Shown piece after piece: positions 53,394-63,117 of a DNA stretch of 64,000 nucleotides; within the stretch, counting starts at the first letter, position 1; each line of letters opens with the position of its first letter. The stretch is from Actinokineospora iranica (GTDB lineage: Bacteria > Actinomycetota > Actinomycetes > Mycobacteriales > Pseudonocardiaceae), in assembly GCF_900101685.1 (NCBI RefSeq), contig NZ_FMZZ01000002.1, positions 434,001 through 498,000 of the forward strand, in the 5' to 3' direction. The position numbers and the translations under genes are program-made. The notes under the pieces were generated by a model. It was given only the letters and a program-made list of their open reading frames with translations, made no database searches and was not told where the DNA came from.

Positions 53394-54758
53394 TTGCGAC
53401 GGAACACTCTTGCCCTCGCGGTCGTCGGCGCCATGGCGGCGACCCTGCTCGGCACCGGGACCGGCACGGCCGATCCAGCGTCGCTGACGTTGGGCCACCA
53501 GTGCCCGTTCCCGCTGATCGGCGACCAACCAACCACCCTGAAGATCGACACCGATCTGCCCGCGACGATGCCCGTCGGAGCCCCGACCGGGGAACGGCAG
53601 GTGACGACCACCCTCACGATCCCCTCCACCGGTTTGTCCCTGGTCGGCGCATCGGCGCTCACCGGGGAAGCCCACCTCACCCTGCACGCGAAGGTCACCT
53701 TCGGCTCGACCGTCATCCCCATCGCGGTCCCGGTCGACCTCGCCACCGAGGGCACCCCCAGCCTGAACCCGTCGACCACCCTGGTCGGCGCCGGCCGGTT
53801 CCCGTCGCTGGTGTTCCCCGAGAGCGGCGCAGCCGCCGTCGACATCACCGAGACCGACCTGGTGATGCGGCTCACGCCGAGGAAGCCGGACGGCTCGGAC
53901 ACCGGTCTGGGCACCTTCGACACGGTCTGCAGGCAGAACCCGGGCCAGCCCACCAGACTCGCCACGGTCTCGGTGGTGTTCCCGCCGATCCCCGCTCCCG
54001 CGACGCCCACCGGCCTGCGCGCCACCGCGACGACGGAGACCGCGGTGTCCCTTGCCTGGGACACGGGTGTGGAGCCGGCAAGCCGGTACGAAGTCCTTGT
54101 CGACGGCGCTCACACGGCCACCGCGACCAGCGCCACCGCGACGGTCACCGGCCTGACCGCGGGCACGACGTACGCGTTCCAGGTGCGCGCCGTGGACGCC
54201 AACGGCACCGCGTCGCCGCCAAGCGAACCGTTCACTGTCCGCACCAAGCTTGGCACGGCGGTCCATCCGTTCCACCTGACCGGCACGTCCCGAATCGCCG
54301 CGGCCGCCACCACCGTCGCCGTCGCGGGCGACCTGCGCATCGAAGCCGACCGGGACAGCGGAGAACACCGGCGCACCGATCTGACTTTGCGCCCCACCAA
54401 AGCGAACACCCGCCTCTTGGGCGTCCTCCCCGCGACCGCGGACGTCGTGTTCACTGTGGACGGAGCCCGCAGCGCGGTGGCCGAGGGAACCTTGACGGTG
54501 GCCGCGAACGTGACCATCGCCCTGCCCCGGGTCACCGTGCTCGGCTACGTGGTCAGCCAGTCCCCGACCTGCCGCACCGAAACCCCCGCGGAAATCACCC
54601 TCCGCTCAACCCCGGACTTCACCCCGACAACCGGCGGTTCTCTCGACGGCGCCTACACGATCCCGGCCTTCACCGGCTGCGGATCAGCGACGGGCCTGGT
54701 CAACACCCTGGCCGCGGGCCCAGGCAACACCGTCCGCCTGGCCCTCACTTCCCCCTGA
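53394..54758 (+). CDS. Secreted DUF6801 and fibronectin-III protein
   Basis: A 454-aa exported protein. TTG at 53394 is chosen: GAAAGGTGA lies just upstream and the signal peptide follows at once (RRNTLALAVVGAMAATLLGT). Residues ~30-190 are DUF6801 (HQCPFPLIGDQPTTLKIDTD; LVMRLTPRKPDG). An FN3 domain is at ~200-285 (TPTGLRATATTETAVSLAWD; GLTAGTTYAFQVRAVDANG). A second DUF6801-like half follows (FHLTGTSRIAAAATTVAVAG). Such proteins are surface or wall proteins of unknown role. Confidence 0.8.
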   Translation: MRRNTLALAVVGAMAATLLGTGTGTADPASLTLGHQCPFPLIGDQPTTLKIDTDLPATMPVGAPTGERQVTTTLTIPSTGLSLVGASALTGEAHLTLHAKVTFGSTVIPIAVPVDLATEGTPSLNPSTTLVGAGRFPSLVFPESGAAAVDITETDLVMRLTPRKPDGSDTGLGTFDTVCRQNPGQPTRLATVSVVFPPIPAPATPTGLRATATTETAVSLAWDTGVEPASRYEVLVDGAHTATATSATATVTGLTAGTTYAFQVRAVDANGTASPPSEPFTVRTKLGTAVHPFHLTGTSRIAAAATTVAVAGDLRIEADRDSGEHRRTDLTLRPTKANTRLLGVLPATADVVFTVDGARSAVAEGTLTVAANVTIALPRVTVLGYVVSQSPTCRTETPAEITLRSTPDFTPTTGGSLDGAYTIPAFTGCGSATGLVNTLAAGPGNTVRLALTSP

Positions 54759-54772
54759 CCACCGATGGACAC

Positions 54773-54804
54773 CGTGTGCCCCCGGACCGTTCCGGGGGCA
54801 CACG
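54773..54804. terminator. Perfect 14-bp hairpin terminator
   Basis: CGTGTGCCCCCGGA and its complement with a CCGT loop, 15 bp after the DUF6801 gene and before the convergent LAL regulator. Confidence 0.8.
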
Positions 54805-54878
54805 CCTGTCAGGACACGCGGCTAGTTTGTCCACAAAGGACTATCGACTGAAGTCGTGCGGCGAAAGAACCAGCGCGG

Positions 54879-57419
54879 TCACGCGCCTGGGTTGCGGGCT
54901 CGGTCGGGGTGGCTTGCCAGGTCCTCTCGGCGGGACACGCCCAGTTTGCGGTAGATCTTGGTCAGGTGTTGTTCCACGGTGCTGACCGTGATGTGGAGGC
55001 GATCCGCGATCTCGCGGTTGGTGTGGCCCAACGCGGCCAAAGCGGCCACTCGGTGTTCGGCTTCGCTGAGGGTGGTGGCGGAGGTCGGTGGCAGGCTGGT
55101 CGGGTGGCGCAGGAGCCGGTCCACGAGGTTGGCGGCTCCGCAGGCGCGGGCTTCGTCGGCCGCGGCCTTGGCGACGCGCCGGGCGCGGGTGTGCTCGCCG
55201 CGTTCGGTGAGCTGTCTGCTCAGTTCGGCGAGAGCGACGGAGACGGCGAACCGGTCGCCCGCGGCGCGGAACTCTTCGGCCGCCTCGTGCAGCAGGCTGG
55301 GGCCGTGCACGCGGTCGGTGGCCGCCGCCAGCAGGCGCAGGGAGCGGCCGCGGGCGTGCCTGCTCGCCGACGCGGGCAGGTCCAGTTGCCTGCGGGCCAG
55401 GTTTCCGGCCACCCGCCTGCCGCCGAGGCGGATGTGGGCCTCGGCGAGGTCGGTGCGCCACGGTGCGAGCGCGGGCAGGTCGATGCCGTGCCGGGTCAGG
55501 AAACGGCCGCACGCCTGGAAATCGGCAACCGCGGCCAGCACCCGGTCGGTGGCCAGGTAGTGGTGGCCGCGCGCCCGCAGGTAGCGCACGCCGATCAGGG
55601 TGTCGACCATGGCGTCCGGGGCGACTTCGCGCAGCGCCGCGCTGTCGTGCGCGCCGAGCGCGGTGTCCGCGAGCAGCATCGTGGCCAGCGGCAACCCGAT
55701 CAGCACGCCCCAGGCCCGCGCGGGCAACGCGCGCAGGCTTTCCTCGGCCAGCGCGCGGGCGGTGCGCAGCGCGCCGCGGCGCAGGGCGATGTCCGCGCCG
55801 ACCGCGCCGAACAGCGCCACCCACGTCGTCGCGCGCCGGGACTTGGCCTGGCGCGACAGTTCCTCGCACCAGTGCGCGGCCCGGTCGACCTGGTCGGCGT
55901 GCAGGAGCGTGGTCAGCGCCGCGGCCAGGACCTCCACGGTCCAGTCGTCCAGCGGGCAGCCGTGCAGCACCCGTTCGGCGTCGCGGGCGGCCTCGGCGAG
56001 GTCGCCGCGCAGCAGCGCCGGGGTCAGCGCGGCGGCGGACCGCTCCCAGAGGGCGACCGACCCGCCGCGCGGCGGCTGCGGCCGCGGCAGGCGCGCGCCC
56101 CGGATCCACTCGTCGGCGAGCCGCAGCCCGGCGGCGGCGTGCGGGTCGGACTCCGCGACGGCGGCCAGCAGCGCCGGGACGGCCACCGGGTCGGCGTGCC
56201 AGAGCGCGTACCTGGCCGCGGTCGCCGGGTCCACGTCCTGCGGGCACGCGCGGCCAGCCGGGTTGTGCCGCCACTCGGCGCGGGCGAGGTCGGCGGCCAC
56301 CGCGGCGCGCTCGGCCCCGGTCACCTCCGGCAGCGCGATCCGCAGGCACCGCACGGCGAACTCGGTGTGGTCGCGGCCGATCGCGGTGGCCGCGGCGGCG
56401 CGCAGCACCTCGACGCCCCAGCCGCCGCCGACGCGTCCGGCCGCGACGAGTTGGCGCGCGATCTCCCCCGGCGCGGCCGCGCGGCGGCGCAGCAGGTCGG
56501 CCGCGCGCAGCCGCAGGCGGGTCGCCTCGTCGCGGGACAGGCTGTCGCGCACCGCGTCCCGCACGACCTCGTGGCCGAACCGCCCGCCGGACAGCAGACC
56601 GGCGGCGGCGAGAATCCCGGTCATCCGCGACACCGTGGCGCGGCTGAGGCCGGTCAGGTCGGCGATCAGGCCCGGCAGCGGCTGCCCGTCGAGCACGGCC
56701 AGCGCCCTGGCCACGGCCAGCAGTCGCGGCCCCCAGCGGTGCAGGCAGCCCAGGACGGCTTGCCGGAAGGCGATGCCCACCACCGGTTCCCCGCCTGGGT
56801 CGGGGTCGGCGCGGTAGTCGGAGACCAGCGCGTGCGCCAGCAGCGGGTTGCCGCCGCTGAGCCGGTGGCACGCGTCGGCCATCGACGCGGCCGCCGCCTC
56901 GCCCAGTTCCGCCGCCAGCAGGTCGGCGACGCCGCGCGGGCTCAGCGGCCCGAGCCGCACCCTGCGGTCGGCGCCTGCGCTCAGCTCGTGGCCGGACCGC
57001 GGTTCCCATTCGGTGAGCACCAGCAGCACCCGCGCCTGGGCGCCGCGGTCGCGCAGCGCGGCGAGCACCCGCAGCGACGCGGAGTCCACGTGCTGGATGT
57101 CGTCCACGGCCAGCACCACCGGGGCCGTCTCGGCCGCGGCGAGCACCCGCTCGACGAACCCGGCCGCCGCGGGCAGCGGCAGACCCGAGGTCAACTGCCG
57201 CACCGCGCCCAGCGGGATGCCGCGCTCGCCGCGCGACCCCGTGGCGGTGAGCAGCAGCGCGCCGGAGTCGGCCACCTGGTCGGCGAACACCGCGAGCAAC
57301 CCGGATTTCCCGCTGGCGAGCCCGCCGGTGACGGCGACGACCCGGCTCGCGCCGCGCGCGGATTCCGCGGCGGCTTCGGTCAGCGCCGCCAGCGCGGCCT
57401 CGCGTTCCACCAGAATCAT
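54879..57419 (-). CDS. LAL-family (large ATP-binding LuxR) transcriptional regulator
   Basis: An 846-aa regulator with Walker A AVTGGLASGKSGLLAVFADQ (~30-48) and Walker B VVLAVDDIQHVDS. A winged-helix/TPR middle follows (CLHRWGPRLLAVARALAVLD and many helix pairs). The C-terminal LuxR HTH is TTLSEAEHRVAALAALGHTN, REIADRLHITVSTVEQHLTK. The ATG at 57419 has GGAGGGATGG upstream. It is a clear paralogue of the regulator at 59648-62515. The family activates antibiotic or sugar pathways, but the only neighbouring targets are the thioesterase and AraC genes. Confidence 0.9.
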   Translation of the reverse strand: MILVEREAALAALTEAAAESARGASRVVAVTGGLASGKSGLLAVFADQVADSGALLLTATGSRGERGIPLGAVRQLTSGLPLPAAAGFVERVLAAAETAPVVLAVDDIQHVDSASLRVLAALRDRGAQARVLLVLTEWEPRSGHELSAGADRRVRLGPLSPRGVADLLAAELGEAAAASMADACHRLSGGNPLLAHALVSDYRADPDPGGEPVVGIAFRQAVLGCLHRWGPRLLAVARALAVLDGQPLPGLIADLTGLSRATVSRMTGILAAAGLLSGGRFGHEVVRDAVRDSLSRDEATRLRLRAADLLRRRAAAPGEIARQLVAAGRVGGGWGVEVLRAAAATAIGRDHTEFAVRCLRIALPEVTGAERAAVAADLARAEWRHNPAGRACPQDVDPATAARYALWHADPVAVPALLAAVAESDPHAAAGLRLADEWIRGARLPRPQPPRGGSVALWERSAAALTPALLRGDLAEAARDAERVLHGCPLDDWTVEVLAAALTTLLHADQVDRAAHWCEELSRQAKSRRATTWVALFGAVGADIALRRGALRTARALAEESLRALPARAWGVLIGLPLATMLLADTALGAHDSAALREVAPDAMVDTLIGVRYLRARGHHYLATDRVLAAVADFQACGRFLTRHGIDLPALAPWRTDLAEAHIRLGGRRVAGNLARRQLDLPASASRHARGRSLRLLAAATDRVHGPSLLHEAAEEFRAAGDRFAVSVALAELSRQLTERGEHTRARRVAKAAADEARACGAANLVDRLLRHPTSLPPTSATTLSEAEHRVAALAALGHTNREIADRLHITVSTVEQHLTKIYRKLGVSRREDLASHPDRARNPGA

Positions 57420-57689
57420 GCGGCCATCCCTCCACCCCCCGCGAGCGGCGTTCGCGTTGCGCAATCTACTCCCGAGAACAGCGCGGGAGAAGCTGCCTGC
57501 CGTCGCGGCCAGGAGATTTTCCCGTTAACGACGGCATAATCGGCAACCGGGAAGAAAAAGCACCCGGAATAGGGGGCGATAGGGGTGAAGCCGGTCGACT
57601 GGCGGGAAAGCCGACGGCGGAGGGGGCGGCCATGGCAACATCGGGTGGAGGACCGGCAGGACCCGTGATGTGAAGGGACACCAGCGACC

Positions 57690-58460
57690 ATGGCAGCAAC
57701 CGCCGACACCGACGCCCTGTGGCTGCGCCGCTTCCACCCGGCGCCAGAGGCGCGCGCCCGCCTGCTGTGCCTGGCGCACGCGGGCGGCTCGGCGAGCTAC
57801 TTCTTCCCGGTGTCACGGTCGCTGGCCCCGCGCGTCGAGGTGCTCGCCGCGCAGTACCCGGGCAGGCAGGACCGCAGGCACGAGCCGTGCCTGGAGACGA
57901 TCGCGGAGATGGCCGACCAGCTCGCCGACGTGGTGGAGCCGTGGACCGACAAGCCGCTGACCCTGTTCGGGCACAGCATGGGCGCGTCGGTGGCGTTCGA
58001 GTTGGCGCTGCGGCTGCAGGAGCGCGGCACGGTCGTCAACGGCCTGTTCGCCTCCGGCAGGCGCGCGCCCAGCGCGTTCCGCGACGAGCGCAACCACCAA
58101 CTGGACGACGCGGGCCTGATCGCCGAGATCAAGCGCCTCAACGGCACCGAGGCGCAGCTGCTGGACGACGACGAGATCCTGCGCATGGTGCTGCCCTCGA
58201 TCCGCAGCGACTACAAGGCAGCCGAGACCTACCGCCCCTCCCCCGGCCCGAAGCTGCGGACCCCGGTGCGCGCCCTGATCGGCGACAGCGACCCCAAAGT
58301 CACCGCCGACGAGGCCAGGATGTGGGCCGACCACACCGAAAGCGACTTCGACCTGGAGATCTTCCCCGGCGGCCACTTCTACCTCAACGCCGCCGTCCCC
58401 ACCGTGACCGAACGCGTCTCCCGACACATCGAACAGTCGGTGACTATCCTGGACCGATGA
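57690..58460 (+). CDS. Type II thioesterase (alpha/beta hydrolase)
   Basis: A 256-aa editing thioesterase of the kind serving NRPS/PKS lines. The opening RLLCLAHAGGSASYFFPVSR and EVLAAQYPGRQDRRHEPCLE is typical. The catalytic Ser is in LFGHSMGASVAFELALRLQ, the Asp in LIGDSDPKVTADEARMW, and the His in FPGGHFYLNAA. It overlaps the AraC gene by ATGA. There is no NRPS or PKS gene in the window, so it is either an orphan or serves a cluster elsewhere. Confidence 0.92.
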   Translation: MAATADTDALWLRRFHPAPEARARLLCLAHAGGSASYFFPVSRSLAPRVEVLAAQYPGRQDRRHEPCLETIAEMADQLADVVEPWTDKPLTLFGHSMGASVAFELALRLQERGTVVNGLFASGRRAPSAFRDERNHQLDDAGLIAEIKRLNGTEAQLLDDDEILRMVLPSIRSDYKAAETYRPSPGPKLRTPVRALIGDSDPKVTADEARMWADHTESDFDLEIFPGGHFYLNAAVPTVTERVSRHIEQSVTILDR

Positions 58461-59479
58461 TCGAGACGGTCTTCCGGACCGAGGACGTGCCCGCCGCCGA
58501 TCGGCTGGCCTACTGGCGCGAGCTGCTCAGCCGCACGCACGCCCCGATGGACCTGACCAGCGACAACCCGGAATACTTCCACGCCTGCCAGCGCACGCTG
58601 AGCTTCGGCGCGGTGTCGGTGTGGCCGGTCACGTTCCACGCGGTGACCTTCCACCGGACGCCGAAGCTGATCCGCCAGTCCGACCCCGACGTCTACCACC
58701 TCTCCCTGGTCCTCAACGGCGCGGCCACGGCGTCCTGGGGCGACCGGGAGATCAGCTACGGCCCCTACGACCTGCACTACAACAGCTCGTCGCAGCCGTG
58801 CACCATCTGGACCGGCGGCCCTGCGAACGTGATCAAATCGGTGGGCGTCGAAGTCCCCAAGTCCCTGGTCCCCCTGCCCCGGCGCAGCGCCAACGACGTC
58901 ATCGGCCGCCCGCTGTCCGGCCGCACCGGGATCGGCGCCCTGCTCGCGGGCTTCCTCGTCCGCCTGACCGAGAACACCTCCGGCTACCAGGCAGGCGACG
59001 AACCCCGCCTGGGCACGGTGCTGGCGGACCTGGTCGCGGCGCTGTTCGCGCACACCCTCGAAGCCGACCGCGCCCTGCCACCCGAGACCTACCGGCGCAC
59101 CCTGCTGATGCGCGTCCAGTCCTTCATCCGGCAGCACCTGCACGACCCCGACCTGTCCCGGGACTCGATCGCCACCGCCCACCACATCTCGACCAGCTAC
59201 CTGCACCGCCTGTTCCAGGAAAACGGCGAGACCGTCATGGGCTGGATCCGCCGCCAACGCCTCGAACACGCCCGCCGCGACCTGGCAGACCCCACTCAGC
59301 GGATGGTCCCGGTCCACCGGATCGCCGCCCGCTGGGGCTTCGTCCACCACGCCGACTTCACCCGTTCCTTCCGCACCGCATTCCACACCACCCCCAGTGA
59401 GTACCGCCGTGAAACCCTGCGCCCCACCGGCACCCGGGTCATCCACCGAGTCGATCGGATGGGGAACGGGGGCCACTGA
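58457..59479 (+). CDS. AraC-family transcriptional regulator
   Basis: A 340-aa regulator. The N-terminal ligand-binding domain is of the AraC_binding_2 type (FRTEDVPAADRLAYWRELLS, YHLSLVLNGAATASWGDREI). The C-terminal double HTH is standard: VQSFIRQHLHDPDLSRDSIA, HHISTSYLHRLFQENGETVM and HRIAARWGFVHHADFTRSFR. It is co-translated with the type II thioesterase, an unusual pairing, and is flanked by two LAL regulators. Confidence 0.92.
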   Translation: MIETVFRTEDVPAADRLAYWRELLSRTHAPMDLTSDNPEYFHACQRTLSFGAVSVWPVTFHAVTFHRTPKLIRQSDPDVYHLSLVLNGAATASWGDREISYGPYDLHYNSSSQPCTIWTGGPANVIKSVGVEVPKSLVPLPRRSANDVIGRPLSGRTGIGALLAGFLVRLTENTSGYQAGDEPRLGTVLADLVAALFAHTLEADRALPPETYRRTLLMRVQSFIRQHLHDPDLSRDSIATAHHISTSYLHRLFQENGETVMGWIRRQRLEHARRDLADPTQRMVPVHRIAARWGFVHHADFTRSFRTAFHTTPSEYRRETLRPTGTRVIHRVDRMGNGGH

Positions 59480-59582
59480 CATCACTCCCGACGCAGGCAT
59501 CGACCGACCGGCCCACAGGCTCAAGCTCGACTGAAAGTACGTTCAAGACACCGTTCCGATTCGTAAACCCGCAGGTCAACAA

Positions 59583-59612
59583 GTGCCTTCCCCGCGCACG
59601 CGGGGCTGTTCC
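59583..59612. repeat. Solitary CRISPR-repeat-like sequence or short terminator
   Basis: GTGCCTTCCCCGCGCACGCG followed by GGGCTGTTCC resembles actinobacterial type I-E CRISPR repeats, with the CCCCGCG-CA-CGCGGGG hairpin core. Only one copy is present and there are no cas genes. Lying between convergent genes, a terminator is the simpler reading. Confidence 0.35.
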
Positions 59613-59647
59613 GCCTCGGCCGCGAGGGTGCCTGCCGAGTCACTAGA

Positions 59648-62515
59648 TCAGCGTTCGTCCGCAGCGGCTAAGAGCTGGCCGGGTAGGCCTGCCGGGAGAT
59701 CCGTGCGGCGGGTGACTTTCAACTTCCGGTACACGCGGGTCAAGTGCTGTTCGACAGTGCTGACCGTGATGTAGAGCTTGCCGCCGATTTCGCGGTTGGT
59801 GTGGCCCAGGGCCGCCAGGACCGCGACCCGGCGTTCGGCTTCGCTGAGGGTGGACAGGCCCGCGTCGTGGTCGGAGGGTTCGGGTAAGGGAGCGCGAGCC
59901 AGGGCCGCGCGGGAGACCAGGTCGCGGTTGACGGGGCCTGCTCCGCAGGCCTTGGCGAGTTGCAGGGCGCGGCGGGCCAGGGTGCGGGCCTTCTCGCCGT
60001 CGCCGGTGGTGTTGTGGGCTTGGCTCAGGTCCAGGAGGGCTCGGGCCAGTTCGCAGCGGTCGCCGCCCGCGCGGAGCAGTTCCACCGCCTCTTGCAGCAA
60101 GCCCACCCGGCGGTCCGGCGGCGACGCTGCGGCCAGGACGCGCAGGGACAGGCCGCGGGTGCGGGCGCCGTCGTTGCCGGGGCGGGTGAGCTGCTCGGCC
60201 GCCAGCGCCCGCGCGTCGTCGCGGTGGCCCAGCGCCAGCAGCGCCTGCGCCGCGCCCGACCGCCACGGGACCAGGGTGGGCAGGTCGAGGTCCCAGCCCG
60301 TCATCAGCTCGCCGCAGCGTTGGAAGTCGCCGAGAGCGGCGTGCGGTTTATCCGTGGCCAGGTAGTGCATCCCGCGTGCGTGCAGGTAGTGCAGACCGAA
60401 CTGGGTTTGGAACATCGCGTCCGGAACAGGGGCACGCAGTAGCGCGGCGGCTTCGTCGTGCTTGCCCATGGCGGTGGCGGCGGCGACCCGGGTCGACAGC
60501 GGCACCCCGACCGCCACGCCCCAGCCCGGCCCGGTCAGCCGGTCGAACGCGACCCGGGCGTGCTCGGCCGCCGCGGGCAGGTCGCCTTGGCGCAGCGCGA
60601 TCTCCGCGCGCAGGGCGCCGAGCACGGCCTGCCAGGTCAGCGCGCCGCGCGCGGTCGCGTCGGCCAGCAGCGCGGCGCACCAGTGCGCGGCGCGGTCGTT
60701 GCGGTCGGCGTGGACCAGCGCGGCCAGCGCGGAAAGCTGCGAGCCCAGCGTCTGCTCGCCGAGCCTGCAACTCTGCAGGATGTGCTCGGCCGCGGTGACG
60801 ATCTCCGCGCGCGCGCCGCCGACCCGGACGCGGTCGAGCATCGCCGACGCCCGGGTCCACGGGTCGGCAAGGACCGGGGCCTGCTGGTCGGGCAGCGGCG
60901 CGGGCACACCGGCCACGACCGGCGGGTACAGGAACGCGAGCCAGTGGAAGACCAGGCTGAACTGTCCCGCCGCGGGCAGTTCGCCCGCGGCCGCCATGCC
61001 CGCGAGGGTGCCCGCCAGCTCTTCGGTGTGGCCGTACCAGAGCAGGAACTTGGCCAGGTGCACGGCGTTGTGGTCCGCCAGCCTGCCCGCCGACCGGGCG
61101 GCGCGCAGCGGAGCCAGGTGCCGGGCGGCGGCGGACGGGTCGCGCCGCCACTCCACGCGCAGCAGCAGGGTGGTGATGTCGGCGCGCTCGGCGTCGTCGG
61201 CGCACGCGCGCGCGGCCAGTTCCAGCCTGCGCACCGCGAGTTCCACCCGGTCCGCGACGAGGTCTTCCCGGGCGGCGTGCCGCAGCACCGCCACCGCCCA
61301 GGGCCCGCCGAGGTCACCGGAGTCGGAGAAGCCGCCCCGGTCGGCAAGTTCGGCGTGGTCCTCGCGCTCGCCGCCCGCGGCGCGGCCGTGGGCGGTGTCA
61401 GCGGCGGTGAGGTGGGTCGCGACCGCGTCCGCCGGAGCGCCCTGGTGGTAGAGCAGGTGGGCGGCGCGCAGGTGCGACGCTCCGCGCTCGGCCGGGGTCA
61501 GGGTGTCCAGGACGGTGGTTGCCGCCACCGGGTGGCGGAAGCGTTTGTCGTCGTCCAGCAGCCCCGCGGTGACCAGCACGTCCAGCGCCTGCGCGGCCGA
61601 GTCGGGGGTGATCTCCAGCAGCGCGCCCACCAGGTCGGGGGTTCCCGCGTCGCCGAGCAGGGCCACGGCGCGGGCGGCGGCGGGCAGCACGGGTTCCCAG
61701 CGGTGCAGGCAGGCGAGGACGCCCTGGGCGAACTCCCGGCCGACGGCGACCCGCGCGCGGTGTTCTGTGCCAGCCGACTGGTCGTCGATGAGTGCCTTGA
61801 CCAGCAACGGGTTTCCGCCGCTCACCGCGTGCAGCGCCGGGGCCAGGGCACGCGCGGCGGCCGGGTCGAGCCGGGTGGCGAGCAGGTCGGCGACGCCCGC
61901 CCGGGTGAGTGGGGCGAGCCGCAGGTGGGTGGTGTTGGGCTGGCGGGTCACTTCGGCGCGGAAGGCCGCCTGGGTGGGCCGGGGCAGGGCCCATTCGGTG
62001 AGGACCACCAGGACGCGGGCGAAGCGCATTCGCCGGTGCAGGTAGAGCAGGGCCTGCTGGGACGGCCCGTCGGCGAACTGGACGTCGTCGACCTCGATGA
62101 CCACCGGGCGGTCCTTGGCCAGGTCGAGCAGGGCGGCGCACACGCCGTCGAGCACGCGGGCGCCCGCGCGGCCGATCGCGACCGGGTCGGCCGTGGCCGT
62201 GGTGGCCTCGATGGCCGCGCTGCCGTCGCCGCTCAGCAGATCGCTGATGTGGTCGGCGACGGCCCTGGGTAACGCGGGGCTCTGGGCCAGTTGCGTCACC
62301 ACGCCGAAGGGCACGGCGTGCTCCGCGCGGGCGCCGGTCGCGGTGAGCAGGATCGCCCCGTCGGCGACCATGTGCTCGGCGAACTCGGCGAGCAGCGCGG
62401 TCTTTCCGCTGGCCACGCCGCCGCTGACGAGCGCGACCCGGCCCCTGGCGCGCACGCAGTCGGCGTAGAGCCGAGTCAGAGTTGTCAATTCCCGGTGTCT
62501 TTCGATCAGCGCCAT
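59648..62515 (-). CDS. LAL-family (large ATP-binding LuxR) transcriptional regulator
   Basis: A 955-aa regulator with Walker A ALVSGGVASGKTALLAEFAE, Walker B PVVIEVDDVQFADG, TPR-like repeats, and LuxR HTH TLSEAERRVAVLAALGHTNR, EIGGKLYITVSTVEQHLTRV. It aligns along its length with the regulator at 54879 (for example RGMHYLATDKPHAALGDFQR versus RGHHYLATDRVLAAVADFQA), so the pair arose by duplication. The start is ATG at 62515. Ligand unknown. Confidence 0.9.
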   Translation of the reverse strand: MALIERHRELTTLTRLYADCVRARGRVALVSGGVASGKTALLAEFAEHMVADGAILLTATGARAEHAVPFGVVTQLAQSPALPRAVADHISDLLSGDGSAAIEATTATADPVAIGRAGARVLDGVCAALLDLAKDRPVVIEVDDVQFADGPSQQALLYLHRRMRFARVLVVLTEWALPRPTQAAFRAEVTRQPNTTHLRLAPLTRAGVADLLATRLDPAAARALAPALHAVSGGNPLLVKALIDDQSAGTEHRARVAVGREFAQGVLACLHRWEPVLPAAARAVALLGDAGTPDLVGALLEITPDSAAQALDVLVTAGLLDDDKRFRHPVAATTVLDTLTPAERGASHLRAAHLLYHQGAPADAVATHLTAADTAHGRAAGGEREDHAELADRGGFSDSGDLGGPWAVAVLRHAAREDLVADRVELAVRRLELAARACADDAERADITTLLLRVEWRRDPSAAARHLAPLRAARSAGRLADHNAVHLAKFLLWYGHTEELAGTLAGMAAAGELPAAGQFSLVFHWLAFLYPPVVAGVPAPLPDQQAPVLADPWTRASAMLDRVRVGGARAEIVTAAEHILQSCRLGEQTLGSQLSALAALVHADRNDRAAHWCAALLADATARGALTWQAVLGALRAEIALRQGDLPAAAEHARVAFDRLTGPGWGVAVGVPLSTRVAAATAMGKHDEAAALLRAPVPDAMFQTQFGLHYLHARGMHYLATDKPHAALGDFQRCGELMTGWDLDLPTLVPWRSGAAQALLALGHRDDARALAAEQLTRPGNDGARTRGLSLRVLAAASPPDRRVGLLQEAVELLRAGGDRCELARALLDLSQAHNTTGDGEKARTLARRALQLAKACGAGPVNRDLVSRAALARAPLPEPSDHDAGLSTLSEAERRVAVLAALGHTNREIGGKLYITVSTVEQHLTRVYRKLKVTRRTDLPAGLPGQLLAAADER

Positions 62516-62712
62516 GCGTCGCCCTCGTCGTGTGCTCACAATTCCCCGTTACCAGAATCTATCGGCAGCGTCCGCACGTGTGGAAGTTTTGCCAATTGAC
62601 AGAGTGAACAGTGTGGAACAATCAGGTGAGCAAGCGCCCGAATGGAGCAAGGAAAATGGCACGAATGCCGCACCAATTCCCCGGCCGTCGAATCAGCGGC
62701 GGAAAATAGGCT

Positions 62713-63117
62713 TCATTGCCCGCGGGCGCTGTGCCGGAGCCAGGCCAGTCCCAGGACCGGCAGCGCCAGCGGCACGAACCCGTACCCACGGCCGAACACC
62801 GACCAGACGGTGGCGTCCGGGAACGCCTCCGGCACGACCAGGCTCGCCGTGCCCACGGCCAGCACGCCCGCCAATTCCACCGCGCACGACACGACCGCGA
62901 TCCGCCGCGACACCCGGCTGCCCTTGGCCAGGCCGACGGTGGCGATCACATAGACCGCGGCGGCGATAGCGGAAAGCAGGTAGGCCAGCGGCGCGCGGTC
63001 GAATCGGGTCGCGATCTGCACCGCCGACCGGGCGCAGGCGGAAAGCGCGAAGACCGCGTACACCGCGATCAGGAGCCTGCCGGGGCCGCCTCTGGTCGCG
63101 GCGCGCAGGTCAGCCAC
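62713..63117 (-). CDS. Small integral membrane protein
   Basis: A 134-aa protein with four hydrophobic segments: LLIAVYAVFALSACARSAVQ, YLLSAIAAAVYVIATVGLAK, IAVVSCAVELAGVLAVGTAS and FVPLALPVLGLAWLRH. The GTG start overlaps the upstream gene's end by 8 bp, so they form a pair. No family recognised. Confidence 0.75.
   Translation of the reverse strand: MADLRAATRGGPGRLLIAVYAVFALSACARSAVQIATRFDRAPLAYLLSAIAAAVYVIATVGLAKGSRVSRRIAVVSCAVELAGVLAVGTASLVVPEAFPDATVWSVFGRGYGFVPLALPVLGLAWLRHSARGQ

Noticed and set aside
54909-57539. 876-codon plus-strand frame opposite the first LAL regulator
   Set aside because: Antisense shadow; low-complexity Arg/Gly/Gln composition.
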